Source: an uncultured Propionibacterium sp.
GTDB taxonomy: Bacteria > Actinomycetota > Actinomycetes > Propionibacteriales > Propionibacteriaceae
Length of the DNA: 64,000 nt
Assembly (NCBI GenBank): GCA_938036835.1
Contig: CALHWB010000038.1
Location: 47,604-111,603, forward strand
Reading direction: 5' to 3'
Position 1 is the first letter of the stretch, and every line of letters starts with the position of its first letter. Shown piece after piece: positions 7,455-15,904 of the stretch. The position numbers were made by a program, and so were the translations under genes. The notes under the pieces are model-generated. The model did not search any database. It saw only the letters and a program-made list of their open reading frames with translations, and was not told the DNA's origin.

Positions 7455-8375
7455 TCAGTCGGTGTAGCGCGGGGTGGTGGCGAGCTGTTTGGCTATCTCG
7501 GCGGCCAGTTCGACATTGCGGCGATACATCTCCACGCCCACCCGCCAGGCGTCCCCGCCGGTGGCCTCCTCCAGGCTCAGCAGCAACACCTGGGTGTCTT
7601 CTGGATCGTCCTGGTTGGCGCGGGCCGCGATCTCGGCCGCCTCGGCGAGCCGTTGGTCGTAGTCGGCCACCTCCAATTCGGCATTGACCGGGTTGGCGAT
7701 CAACAATGCCTGTCGCAGGCACATTTCGTCGCGGGCCCGGGCGATGTCTGCGATCTCGGCAGCCCTACTGACCAGGTGATCGACCGGGAAACCGGAGTCG
7801 GCGACATAGTAGCCGGGGAATTTCGTGGTGCGATAGCCCAGCACGGGGACGCTCAGGGTTTCCAGCCGCTCCAGGGTGGCGCCCACGTCGAGCATGGGCC
7901 GCACACCCGATACCACCAGCACCACCGGGTTGACCGCCAGGGCGGTCAGATCGCTGGATTCCTGCAGCGCGGTGCCCGCCCGGGCGTTTTGATGAACGCC
8001 GCCGAGCCCGGTGGTTGCGCACACCGCGATGCCGGCCCGGTGCGCCAGATGCACGGTAGCGGCCATGGACACCCCGCCGTTGAGGCTGCGGGTCTCGGCG
8101 ATGGCCAGATCGCGGATCGCGATCCGGCTGGCGGTCTCGTCGCGGGCCAACCCGGTGAGTTCGGCACGGCTCAGTCCGATCACCGCGTCGCCACGGATCA
8201 TGCCCATGGTGGCCGGCACCACGCCCGCGGAGGTGAGCTGTTCCTCCATGGCCAGGGCGGTTTCAAGGTTCAGCGGCTGGGGCATGGCATGGGTGATGAT
8301 GCCCGTTTCCAGCGCCACGACCGGATAGCCATGGTCGAGCGCATCCCGAACCAGCGGGCTGAAGCGAATGGTCAT
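7455..8375 (-). CDS. psuG: PsuG-family pseudouridine-5'-phosphate glycosidase, catalytic Lys replaced
   Basis: A 306-aa protein of the PsuG/IndA family, which reversibly splits pseudouridine 5'-phosphate into uracil and ribose 5-phosphate. Family signatures are VALETGIITHAMPQP, the RDLAI and GGV segments, TTGLGGVH, LERLET and the NPV block. The lysine that forms the ribose Schiff base in E. coli PsuG (GAKSILD) is Arg159 here (GVRPMLD). The second conserved lysine before RDL is also Arg. The chosen ATG has a TTGGAGG site; an earlier in-frame start does not. No PsuK kinase gene is next to it. It may be a divergent enzyme with changed chemistry or an inactive relative. Confidence 0.88.
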   Translation of the reverse strand: MTIRFSPLVRDALDHGYPVVALETGIITHAMPQPLNLETALAMEEQLTSAGVVPATMGMIRGDAVIGLSRAELTGLARDETASRIAIRDLAIAETRSLNGGVSMAATVHLAHRAGIAVCATTGLGGVHQNARAGTALQESSDLTALAVNPVVLVVSGVRPMLDVGATLERLETLSVPVLGYRTTKFPGYYVADSGFPVDHLVSRAAEIADIARARDEMCLRQALLIANPVNAELEVADYDQRLAEAAEIAARANQDDPEDTQVLLLSLEEATGGDAWRVGVEMYRRNVELAAEIAKQLATTPRYTD

Positions 8376-8530
8376 GTGGCCTCCAACGGGTGTTGTCGTC
8401 TCATTGTGGCCCATCTTCACCGGTCTCGGGCAGGAGTTGGCCATACCGGTGCCGTAGGCCGGCTCGGACGATCGCGGTGGACGGCTATTGTGACCCTTGT
8501 CGCCGTGGCCGGACGAAAGTGGGGTGGCCG

Positions 8531-9514
8531 ATGAGCCTGGTCAGCGTGATCATGACCGCATACAATGCAGCCGACACCATCGAACGGGCGGTACGCAGCG
8601 TCCACGGCCAGCGCCATCGCGACTGGCAACTGATCGTGGTCGATGACGGCTCCACCGATCGGACCGCCGAGATCATGGGCCGGTTGCTGGCCGAATTGAA
8701 CGATCCGCGGATCGAATTCGTCACCGGTCAACCCAATGCCGGGCTGCCGGGGGCCCGCAATCTGGGATTGGCCCGGGTCCGCGGAGAATGGGTCACCTAT
8801 CTCGACTCCGACGACGAATACACCCCCGACCGGCTGTCGGTGATGTTGGCGGCGGCCACGGTGCCCGAGACCGACATGGTTGTCTGCCGGCATATCATCG
8901 TCCAGATGGACGGTTCCCGGCGCGTCCGGGGGCCGGAGCAGCCCGGGCCCCTGGCAGGTTGGCAGGTGGCTGCCGGAATACTGCGGGAGGAACTCACCAC
9001 CTACGTGTGGGACAAGCTGTATCGCACCGAGGTGGTGCGCAAGCTGCGGTTCCGCCCGGTTCACCGGGCCGAGGACAAGGTCTACAATGTGGCGGCCGCG
9101 CTGGCCTGCCGGCAGGTCGCGTTGGTGCCCGCGGCCCTGGTGGTGTACTACGTGAGCCCGGCCTCGCTGACCTGGGGGCGGATCTCCAGCATCGCCGAGA
9201 CCGAGGCGGTTCAGGCGGCCTTGACACGGGCTGCCCGGGATTTCGCCCGGTCCGGCCCCGGCCGTCGGGCGATGGCGGTCAGCCGGGTCTGCGCCTACCT
9301 GGCGGTGGCCCACCAGAATCTGTTCCAGGGCAAGCCGGTAGCCCACTTGCGGGATCGGTTGGGTTTCGCCGATATCTGCCGAACGCTGCTGGCGCGGCCC
9401 CTGTTCGGGGCGGCTGGGCTGTTGCTGAAGGTCTCCCCGCCAGCGTACGCGGTCTTCTACCGTCGTTACGCCGCCCGTAGCTATGGGTTGACCAGTCGAA
9501 ACCGCGGCCGGTAG
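8531..9514 (+). CDS. Family 2 glycosyltransferase
   Basis: A 327-aa GT-A fold glycosyltransferase. It begins MSLVSVIMTAYNAADTIE, has the nucleotide-sugar motif VVDDGSTD (about 38-45) and the metal-binding DSDDE (about 95-99), followed by KLYRTEVVRKLRFRP typical of GT2 enzymes. The C-terminal third is helical with a hydrophobic stretch near 294-308, so it may associate with the membrane. It probably adds a sugar to a cell-surface polysaccharide or glycolipid; donor and acceptor are unknown. The ribosome-binding site is weak (AAGTGGGG). It stands alone between psuG and the tRNA genes. Confidence 0.88.
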   Translation: MSLVSVIMTAYNAADTIERAVRSVHGQRHRDWQLIVVDDGSTDRTAEIMGRLLAELNDPRIEFVTGQPNAGLPGARNLGLARVRGEWVTYLDSDDEYTPDRLSVMLAAATVPETDMVVCRHIIVQMDGSRRVRGPEQPGPLAGWQVAAGILREELTTYVWDKLYRTEVVRKLRFRPVHRAEDKVYNVAAALACRQVALVPAALVVYYVSPASLTWGRISSIAETEAVQAALTRAARDFARSGPGRRAMAVSRVCAYLAVAHQNLFQGKPVAHLRDRLGFADICRTLLARPLFGAAGLLLKVSPPAYAVFYRRYAARSYGLTSRNRGR

Positions 9515-9543
9515 GGATCATCGGTAGGCTGCTGATCCCCGAT

Positions 9544-9572
9544 TTGCCGGCTGGCCCCGGTATCGGATAAAT
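9544..9572 (+). promoter_or_regulatory. Candidate promoter of the tRNA-Thr/tRNA-Met pair
   Basis: TTGCCG, 17-nt spacer, ATAAAT, about 15 nt before the first tRNA. Match by eye. Confidence 0.4.
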
Positions 9573-9586
9573 TCGGTCGTCGGCTG

Positions 9587-9659
<73 letters not shown>

Positions 9660-9713
9660 CCGTTGCACCGGACGCACCCGCCAACCGCGCGGGAGCCGTG
9701 CTCCGGGCAGCTC

Positions 9714-9789
9714 GGCGGGATAGCTCAGGCGGTAGAGCAAGCGGCTCATAATCGCTAGGTCGCGGGTTCGAGTCCCGCTCCCGCTACCA
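9714..9789 (+). tRNA. tRNA-Met (CAT), elongator type
   Basis: Acceptor stem GGCGGGA/TCCCGCT with a terminal G-T pair, anticodon loop CTCATAA giving CAT, T-arm GTTCGAGTC, and an encoded CCA. The paired first acceptor position speaks against an initiator tRNA. Confidence 0.93.
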
Positions 9790-9835
9790 GGCCGATGGCC
9801 TGTCGGCCGCTGCGGGGCAGGGTGGAGGTGCGCGG

Positions 9836-9865
9836 TTGGTGTGCCCGGACCGTAGGCGATAGCAT
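9836..9865 (+). promoter_or_regulatory. Candidate promoter of rpmG
   Basis: TTGGTG, 18-nt spacer, TAGCAT. The same -10 hexamer appears before rpsL and infA. Predicted leader about 54 nt. Confidence 0.4.
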
Positions 9866-9925
9866 TGACCTCTTGCCGATGGTGCCCAGCGGGGCGCCGG
9901 GGCACCGAAGTTGAAAAGGACGATC

Positions 9926-10096
9926 ATGGCGAAGAAGGCGCAGGACATCCGTCCGAAGATCACGTTGGCCTGCACTGAGTGCAAGGAGCGCAACTACATC
10001 ACCAAAAAGAACCGGCGCAATTCCCCGGATCGGCTTGAGGTGATGAAGTACTGCAAGCGACAGAACAAGCATACCTTGCACCGCGAGACCCGCTGA
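9926..10096 (+). CDS. rpmG: 50S ribosomal protein L33
   Basis: A 56-aa L33 with the conserved RPKITLACTECKERNYITKK core and HRETR end. Zinc-binding L33 normally has two CxxC pairs; this copy has the first (CTEC) but the second reads CKRQ, so the fourth cysteine is missing. The ATG follows AAAGGA. It stands just ahead of the hadA-hadB-murB genes, as in many actinobacteria. Confidence 0.96.
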   Translation: MAKKAQDIRPKITLACTECKERNYITKKNRRNSPDRLEVMKYCKRQNKHTLHRETR

Positions 10097-10120
10097 CTCG
10101 AACGCGGCACCAGGCATCGC

Positions 10121-10153
10121 CGGCGGCCGTCCACCCAGGGTGGGCGGCCGCCG
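10121..10153 (+). terminator. Hairpin downstream of rpmG
   Basis: CGGCGGCCG pairs with CGGCCGCCG, with partial inner pairing (CCACC/GGTGG type). It begins 24 bases after the L33 stop. No T-tract. Confidence 0.5.
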
Positions 10154-10313
10154 GGCCGCGGCCGGCTTTATCGGATGGCCACGGCGGGACCGGCCGGCAG
10201 TTGTCCTCGCCGGCCGCCCGGACCGGTAGCGGTGGCCCGGCCGGTCATGGGAGGTACGGCGGTGGTCGGTTTTGCGGACGTATCGGCTGACCGGGATGGG
10301 CTAGCGTTGAGGA

Positions 10314-10745
10314 GTGCCCATCAATGCAGACCATATCGGCCGGGTCTACCCGGCAACCAGGCCCTACCGGGTGAGCCGGGCGAAGATCGCCGAGTTCGCC
10401 ACGGCGCTCGGCGACGCCAACCCGGCCTATTTCGCCGGCGAGGACCCCATCGCGCCACCCACCTTCGCCGCAGTGATCGCGGCGCAGGCCTGGGGTGCCC
10501 TGTTCGACGATCCAGAGCTGGGATTGGCGTTACGCCGTACTGTCCATGCCGATCAGCGTTTCGATATCGTCCGGCCGCTGCGTTCGGGCGACGACGTGGT
10601 GGCCACGTTGACCATCGAGCAGGTCCGCAATCGGGGCAATGTCGATATGGTTACCATCGGGGTGGTACTGGAGACGGCGGCCGGCGAGCGACTCGGCACC
10701 GCAACCAGTCAGCTGATCCACACCCGCGAGGCGGTCACCGCATGA
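10314..10745 (+). CDS. HadA-like MaoC-family (3R)-hydroxyacyl-ACP dehydratase subunit
   Basis: A 143-aa hot-dog fold protein with the N-terminal MaoC layout: AKIAEFATALGDANPAYF, then APPTFAAVIAAQAW, then the HADQRFDIVRPLRSGD strand-turn. HadA partners stabilise the catalytic HadB and lack its Asp/His pair, as here. The start is GTG with GAGGA just upstream. The stop overlaps the next ATG by 4 bases, which supports a coupled heterodimer. Probable role: dehydration step in type II fatty acid elongation, or a related acyl dehydration. Confidence 0.85.
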   Translation: MPINADHIGRVYPATRPYRVSRAKIAEFATALGDANPAYFAGEDPIAPPTFAAVIAAQAWGALFDDPELGLALRRTVHADQRFDIVRPLRSGDDVVATLTIEQVRNRGNVDMVTIGVVLETAAGERLGTATSQLIHTREAVTA

Positions 10746-11155
10746 ACGCGCCAGACCGGATCGCTGCCGGCCAGGAACTGCCATCGTTGGAACTGCATCT
10801 GACCCGCGTCGATGTGGTGCGTTATGCCGGGGCAGCCACCGATTTCAACCCCATCCACTATTCCGATCGGCTGGCTCGTGCCATAGGTTTGCCGGGGGTG
10901 GTCGCGCACGGCATGTGGTCGATGGGGGCGGCGCTGCGAATCGTCACCGATTGGATCGCGGACCCGAGCCGGGTGGTCAGCTACTTCGTCCGGTTCGTGA
11001 GGCCGGTGCCGGTGCCGGACGATGACCAGGGCACCACGGTGCAGGTTCGTGCCACCGTGACCGCCGTCGCAGACCAGACCGCCACCATCGCCATTGAGGT
11101 CACCCACGGCCGGGACAAGGTGCTGGGTGCGGCGAAGGCCGAGATCAAGCTGTGA
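10742..11155 (+). CDS. HadB-like MaoC-family (3R)-hydroxyacyl-ACP dehydratase, catalytic subunit
   Basis: A 137-aa hot-dog protein with the hydratase-2 motif: TDFNPIHYSDRLA (Asp and His at about 36 and 41), then GVVAHGMWSMG. It begins at an ATG overlapping the hadA-like stop and ends overlapping the murB GTG, so three genes are translationally linked. The pair matches the HadAB arrangement between rpmG and murB in actinobacteria. The substrate is inferred to be a (3R)-hydroxyacyl thioester. Confidence 0.88.
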   Translation: MNAPDRIAAGQELPSLELHLTRVDVVRYAGAATDFNPIHYSDRLARAIGLPGVVAHGMWSMGAALRIVTDWIADPSRVVSYFVRFVRPVPVPDDDQGTTVQVRATVTAVADQTATIAIEVTHGRDKVLGAAKAEIKL

Positions 11156-12246
11156 ACGGGCTGCCGCCCGGGCGTGCGGGGTGGGTGGACGATCGCCGCG
11201 GCGGATCGCCGCGGTTGTGCGAGCACACCACCTTTCGGGTGGGCGGGCCGGCGCAGCGGTTGGTCCGGGCCGGTTCGGAGGCCGAGATCGTCGCCGCTGT
11301 GCAGGCCGCCGACGCTGCCGGTGAACCGCTGCTGGTGCTGTCCGGGGGGTCGAATGTGCTGGTCGGCGACGCCGGTTTCGCGGGCACCGTGGTGTTGATC
11401 GACAATCACGGACTGAGCGCTGAGGCCTCGGAATGCGGCGCCCTGGTGCGGGTGGCTGCCGGCGAAAACTGGGATGACTTTGTCTCCTACGCCATCGAAC
11501 GGGAATGGGCCGGGGTTGAGGCGCTCAGTGGCATACCGGGGCTGGTGGGTGCCACCCCGATCCAGAATGTCGGGGCCTACGGCCAGGAGGTGGCCCAGAC
11601 CATCGCCCGCGTCCGCACCTGGGACCGGCACCGCGGCGAATTGCGGACCTTCGGTGCCGATCAGTGCGGGTTCGGCTATCGGGATTCGGTGTTCAAGCGT
11701 TCCCGGCCGGTCGATCAGCCCACCGGACGCTATGTCGTTCTTGAGGTTTGCTTTCAGTTCCGCCTGGCCAGGTTGTCCGAGCCGATCGGCTATGCCCAGT
11801 TGGCGGGCGCTTTGGGGGTGGGCATCGGCCGGCGAGTGCCGGCCGGGGAGGTTCGCTCCGCGGTTCTCCGGTTGCGTCGCAGCAAGGGTATGGTGGCCGA
11901 CCCGGTCGACCGCGACAGCTGGTCGGCGGGCAGCTTCTTCACCAATCCGGTCCTGCCTGCCGCCCGAGCCGGCCTATTGCCCGCCGACGCACCCCGCTTC
12001 CCTGCCGGGGACGGGCTCGTCAAGACCTCGGCGGCCTGGTTGATCGACCATGCCGGGTTCGGGAAGGGCTTCCCCGGCCGGGGACCGGCCAGGCTGTCGA
12101 GCAAGCATGTGCTGGCCTTAACCAATCACGCGGACGCGACCGCCGCAGAACTGATCGATCTGGCCCGCGAGGTGCGCAATGGCGTCCATGCCCGGTTCGG
12201 GGTGTGGCTGGAGGCCGAGCCGGTACTGGTGGGGCTGGCCCTCTAG
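11152..12246 (+). CDS. murB: UDP-N-acetylenolpyruvoylglucosamine reductase
   Basis: A 364-aa FAD enzyme that reduces UDP-GlcNAc-enolpyruvate to UDP-MurNAc for peptidoglycan. FAD-domain motifs are HTTFRVGGPA (about 24-33), LSGGSNVLVGDAGF and SGIPGLVGATPIQNVGAYGQE. Catalytic residues are the Arg of GYRDS, the Ser of SAGSFFTNP and the Glu of the final EAEPVLVG. It starts at GTG within the previous stop (GTGA). This is the E. coli-like type I form. Confidence 0.96.
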   Translation: MNGLPPGRAGWVDDRRGGSPRLCEHTTFRVGGPAQRLVRAGSEAEIVAAVQAADAAGEPLLVLSGGSNVLVGDAGFAGTVVLIDNHGLSAEASECGALVRVAAGENWDDFVSYAIEREWAGVEALSGIPGLVGATPIQNVGAYGQEVAQTIARVRTWDRHRGELRTFGADQCGFGYRDSVFKRSRPVDQPTGRYVVLEVCFQFRLARLSEPIGYAQLAGALGVGIGRRVPAGEVRSAVLRLRRSKGMVADPVDRDSWSAGSFFTNPVLPAARAGLLPADAPRFPAGDGLVKTSAAWLIDHAGFGKGFPGRGPARLSSKHVLALTNHADATAAELIDLAREVRNGVHARFGVWLEAEPVLVGLAL

Positions 12247-12340
12247 GCGGGCCAGCCGCCGTTGCCATCGGCTCGTAGCCGGCGGTGTCGCTTTCTGGCC
12301 GACCGCCGTGAGCCGGGTTTCGAATCGAACGGCCTAGCGT

Positions 12341-13537
12341 TCAGGATCGGACGGCGGCGATCGAGGCCGCCACGCGATCGACATTGCGGGTATTCAGCGC
12401 GGCCACGCAGATTCGTCCGGCGTCGGTGCCGTAGATGCCGAACTCGCTGCGCAGCCGCTGCATTTGCCCGGCGGTCAGGCCGGTGTAGCTGAACATGCCC
12501 AGCTGCTCGGTGACGAATCCCATATCGTCGACGCCGGCTGCCTGTAGCCCCGCCAGCAGGGCGATGCGCATCTGCTTGATGCGGTCGCGCATCTCGCCCA
12601 ATTCGGCGATCCAGTCGGCCCGTAGTCCTTCGTCTGCGAACACCGTGGCGACCAGCCTGGCGCCATGGGTGGGTGGGTTCGAGTAGTTCGTCCGGATGAC
12701 GATCTTCAACTGGGAACGCACCCGAGCCGCCACATCGGCGGTTTCGCACAGTACCGACAGCGCGCCCACCCGCTCGCCATACAGCCCGAAGGTCTTCGAG
12801 AAGGAGGAGGACACGAGCAGGTTCGGTACCCGCTCGGCGGCCCGGCGTACCACCGCGGCATCCTGGTCGGTGCCCTGGGCGAATCCCTGATAGGCCATGT
12901 CGAAGAAGCAGACCAGATTCCCGGCCCGGCAGATCTCGATCACCCGATCCCATTGGTCGGCATCAAGGTCATAGCCGGTCGGATTGTGGCAGCAGGCATG
13001 TAGCACCACGATTGTCCCGGCGGGTGCGGCCGCAAGATCGGCGCACATACCGGCGAAGTCGATACCCCGCGCGACGGGATCGTAGTAGCGGTATTCCGCC
13101 ACCTCGAAGCCGGCCCGGGCGAATAATCCTCGATGGTTCTCCCAGGACGGGGCGCTGATCAATACCCGGGCGGCCGGGTCGATGCGGGCGAGGAAATCGG
13201 CGCCGAGTTTCAAGGCGCCGGTGCCGCCCAGCGCCTGCAGCGTGACCACCCGATCGGCGGCCAGCAGCGCCGAGCGGCTGCCGAAGACCAGCCGCCGCAC
13301 GTCGGTGTCGTAGCTGGCTAGACCGTCGATGGGGAGATATCCGCGGGGCGCCGGCTCGATCGCTAACTGCTGTTCGGCTGCCCGGATGCAGCGCAGCAGC
13401 GGCAGCCTGCCGGTCTCGTCAAGGCAGACCCCGACACCCAGGTTGACCTTATCGGCGCGGGGGTCGGCGGCGAACTCCTCGTTCAGCCCGAGGATCGGAT
13501 CGGCCGCAGCCTGCTCGACAGCGCTGAATAGTGACAT
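12341..13537 (-). CDS. Aspartate/aromatic aminotransferase, class I-alpha (AspC/TyrB type)
   Basis: A 398-aa PLP enzyme closely patterned on E. coli AspC/TyrB: ADPILGL start, GGTGALKLGADF, APSWENH with the ring-stacking Trp, CCHNPTGYD, FDMAYQGFA, the PLP-lysine motif SSSFSKTFGLYGERVG, RTNYSNPP, and the C-terminal GRICVAAL arginine that binds the substrate carboxylate. It transfers amino groups between aspartate or aromatic amino acids and 2-oxoglutarate. The chosen ATG has AAAGG about 10 bases upstream. It is convergent with murB (94 bases apart) and divergent from tRNA-Trp. Confidence 0.93.
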   Translation of the reverse strand: MSLFSAVEQAAADPILGLNEEFAADPRADKVNLGVGVCLDETGRLPLLRCIRAAEQQLAIEPAPRGYLPIDGLASYDTDVRRLVFGSRSALLAADRVVTLQALGGTGALKLGADFLARIDPAARVLISAPSWENHRGLFARAGFEVAEYRYYDPVARGIDFAGMCADLAAAPAGTIVVLHACCHNPTGYDLDADQWDRVIEICRAGNLVCFFDMAYQGFAQGTDQDAAVVRRAAERVPNLLVSSSFSKTFGLYGERVGALSVLCETADVAARVRSQLKIVIRTNYSNPPTHGARLVATVFADEGLRADWIAELGEMRDRIKQMRIALLAGLQAAGVDDMGFVTEQLGMFSYTGLTAGQMQRLRSEFGIYGTDAGRICVAALNTRNVDRVAASIAAVRS

Positions 13538-13584
13538 GGTTTGGATACCTTTCGACGTCTTCAGGCTATCCTGGCCGATTCGGT

Positions 13585-13614
13585 TTCGCATTGTGCGGTG
13601 GGAGCTAGTAGACT
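13585..13614 (+). promoter_or_regulatory. Candidate promoter of tRNA-Trp/secE/nusG
   Basis: TTCGCA, 18-nt spacer, TAGACT, about 70 nt before tRNA-Trp. Match by eye. Confidence 0.35.
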
Positions 13615-13683
13615 TCCTTGCTTGGTGGCGAAGACCACAGTCGAGTCGTGCCCAACGGGGCGCCGGGGTTGGAATGTCACCGA

Positions 13684-13756
13684 AGGGCAATAGCTCAATT
13701 GGCAGAGCACCGGTCTCCAAAACCGGCGGTTGGGGGTTCGAGTCCCTCTTGCCCTG
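13684..13756 (+). tRNA. tRNA-Trp (CCA)
   Basis: Acceptor stem AGGGCAA/TTGCCCT, anticodon stem CCGGT/ACCGG, loop CTCCAAA giving anticodon CCA, T-arm GTTCGAGTC. It precedes secE, its usual position in actinobacteria. Confidence 0.96.
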
Positions 13757-13843
13757 CGAGTCGGTTGTGGGCGTCGGCGCCAGTCGCGCACCGCGCCGTT
13801 ACCGGCCAGTGGCCCGGTGAACGGCCCACCAGACCGGCTGGCG

Positions 13844-14404
13844 ATGGCACTAGTGGTTTCGGTGAAGGACGATCAGGTGGCTGATAGCAGCAGGCCTTCG
13901 AGGCGGCGCAGGGTAGTCCCGGAGGAGGACCCGCGTGAGGATTCGCTGACCCCTGACTCGACCGGCGGGAATCTGGCCGACCCGGCCGTCAAGGTGGTGA
14001 CCGAGGACGAGGCGGGGGAGCCGCCGGAGGCCGACGGCGCTTCCGGCAGGGCAGATCCCGAGGACGCGGCGATCGATGGCGAGGAGCGACTCGATGGGGT
14101 TGCCACCCGGGCCCGCAAGGCGAAATCGCCTCGGCCGGTGAAACGCAACCAGACCGTCGCGCCCGTCCGCAAGGCAAGGCCGACCCCCAAGCGGGAGGAC
14201 GCGCACGCCCCGGCCCGCAAACGCACCACGCCGGTGCAGTTCGTCAGGCAGTCGGTAGGCGAGCTACGGAAGGTGGTTTGGCCGAGCGGGGCGACTACTC
14301 GCCAGTACTTCTTCGTGGTGCTGGTGTTCGTGCTGTTCATCATGCTCATCGTGGCCGGGCTGGACGCCTTGTTCGGCTGGTTGCTGCTGCTTTGGCTGGG
14401 CTGA
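13844..14404 (+). CDS. secE: Preprotein translocase subunit SecE with long N-terminal extension
   Basis: A 186-aa SecE. The functional part is the last 65 residues: VQFVRQSVGELRKVVWPSG, the conserved amphipathic helix, then one membrane helix (YFFVVLVFVLFIMLIVAGL). The first 110 or so residues are a low-complexity tail, first acidic (EDEAGEPPEADGAS, EDAAIDGEERLD), then Lys/Arg/Pro-rich. The start is uncertain: I chose ATG, and a GTG six codons later is an alternative; neither has a strong ribosome-binding site. Upstream of nusG, as is standard. Confidence 0.9.
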   Translation: MALVVSVKDDQVADSSRPSRRRRVVPEEDPREDSLTPDSTGGNLADPAVKVVTEDEAGEPPEADGASGRADPEDAAIDGEERLDGVATRARKAKSPRPVKRNQTVAPVRKARPTPKREDAHAPARKRTTPVQFVRQSVGELRKVVWPSGATTRQYFFVVLVFVLFIMLIVAGLDALFGWLLLLWLG

Positions 14405-14421
14405 TCGGCGAAGGAGGAGAG

Positions 14422-15261
14422 ATGACCCAAGACAACGAGGAATTGCTGCCCGACCAGTCGATCGAGATCGACCTGACATCCGGTTTCGATGCGGATCCCG
14501 AACCTAGCGGCGACGATATCCAGATCAATCTCGATTTCGGTGACTTCACCGAGGAGTCCGAGCCCGAGCCCGAGTTGAATCTCGATCTGCCCGGGTTGAC
14601 CGATGAGACCGATGAGGATGCCGAGGTCGAGTCCGAACAGGCCGATGAGGCCCTGGAAAAGGCCTTGGAGGAACTGCGAGCCGAACTGCGGGCCAAACCC
14701 GGCGAATGGTATGTGGTGCACACCTACTCCGGGATGGAGAATCGGGTGAAGCAGAACATCGATGCGCGCGTGGTCACCCTCAACATGGAGGACTACATCT
14801 TCGAGACCTTGGTGCCGACCGAGGAGGCCGTCGAGATCCGCAACGGGCAGAAGAAGACCGTCACCCGTACCCACATGGCTGGTTATGTGCTGGTGCGGAT
14901 GGAATTGACCGATGATTCCTGGGGTGCGGTCCGGCATACCGCCTCGGTTACCGGTTTCGTTGGCCATGGCAATCAGCCGGTGCCTCTTGACCTGGCCGAG
15001 GTGGAGCGGATGCTCACCCCGTCGGTGCAGGCCAAGGTGGCTGCCGCCGGCCAGGCACCGGCCAGGCGGCGCAGGAAGGTCGATGTGATCGATTACGAGG
15101 TGGGCGATTCGGTAACCGTGGTGGACGGCCCATTCGCGGGCGTGCATGCCACCATAACCGATATCAACCCGCATAACCAGCGCGTGAAGGTCATGGTCGA
15201 GATCCTGGGCCGGGAGACCCCGGTAGACTTGACCTTCGCCCAGGTGCAGAAGGCTGTCTGA
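14422..15261 (+). CDS. nusG: Transcription termination/antitermination protein NusG
   Basis: A 279-aa NusG. The first 90 or so residues are an acidic extension, rich in Glu and Asp. Next comes the NGN domain (GEWYVVHTYSGMENRVKQN, MAGYVLVRMELTDDSWGAVRHT, VTGFVGHG) that binds RNA polymerase, and a C-terminal KOW domain (VGDSVTVVDGPFAG to LTFAQVQKAV). The ATG follows an ideal AAGGAGGAG. It sits 17 bases after secE. Confidence 0.97.
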   Translation: MTQDNEELLPDQSIEIDLTSGFDADPEPSGDDIQINLDFGDFTEESEPEPELNLDLPGLTDETDEDAEVESEQADEALEKALEELRAELRAKPGEWYVVHTYSGMENRVKQNIDARVVTLNMEDYIFETLVPTEEAVEIRNGQKKTVTRTHMAGYVLVRMELTDDSWGAVRHTASVTGFVGHGNQPVPLDLAEVERMLTPSVQAKVAAAGQAPARRRRKVDVIDYEVGDSVTVVDGPFAGVHATITDINPHNQRVKVMVEILGRETPVDLTFAQVQKAV

Positions 15262-15363
15262 GCCGTCTGGCGCCAAGGCCGCCGATGGCGGTCGCCGGCG
15301 TCCGCTAGCCGTCGGTGGGCCGGACGCCAGAACCACAACCAAACCCAGAAGGACCCGAACAAC

Positions 15364-15792
15364 ATGCCTCCCAAAAAGAAGGTAGCGGCGATCGTCAAGA
15401 TCGCCATTCAGGCCGGTGCGGCCACTCCGGCCCCGCCGGTCGGTACCGCGCTTGGCCCGCACGGTGTCAATATCATGGAGTTCGTCAAGGCGTACAATGC
15501 CCAGACCGAATCCCAGCGCGGCACCGTCGTCCCCGCCGAGATCACCGTCTATGAGGACCGTACCTTCACGTTTGTCGTGAAGACTCCGCCGGCCGCCGAG
15601 CTGATCAAGAAGGCCGCCGGCCTGCAGAAGGGCTCCGGCAAGCCGAACAAGGAGAAGGTCGGCAAGATCACCCGGGATCAGGTTCGCGAGATCGCCAGCG
15701 TCAAACTGCCCGACCTCAACGCCAATGACATCGAGGCGGCCATGAAGGTCGTCGAGGGCACCGCCCATTCCATGGGCGTCACCGTCGAGTGA
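15364..15792 (+). CDS. rplK: 50S ribosomal protein L11
   Basis: A 142-aa L11. The N-terminal domain carries the Pro-rich GAATPAPPVGTALGPHG helix that forms the thiostrepton/GTPase-centre site; the C-terminal rRNA-binding domain ends SMGVTVE. Normal length. It lies 102 bases after nusG and 112 before rplA; the gap before rplA contains AGGAAGG upstream of that gene. Confidence 0.98.
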   Translation: MPPKKKVAAIVKIAIQAGAATPAPPVGTALGPHGVNIMEFVKAYNAQTESQRGTVVPAEITVYEDRTFTFVVKTPPAAELIKKAAGLQKGSGKPNKEKVGKITRDQVREIASVKLPDLNANDIEAAMKVVEGTAHSMGVTVE

Positions 15793-15904
15793 TACTCCCA
15801 CGCGCCGGGGGTGCCGGTGCGGTAGCAGACACATTCTGGTAGGCCGTGCAGCCGCACCAGAAGCTGGTGGATCAGCCCGCGAGGCTGACAGGAAGGAACC
15901 AGGC

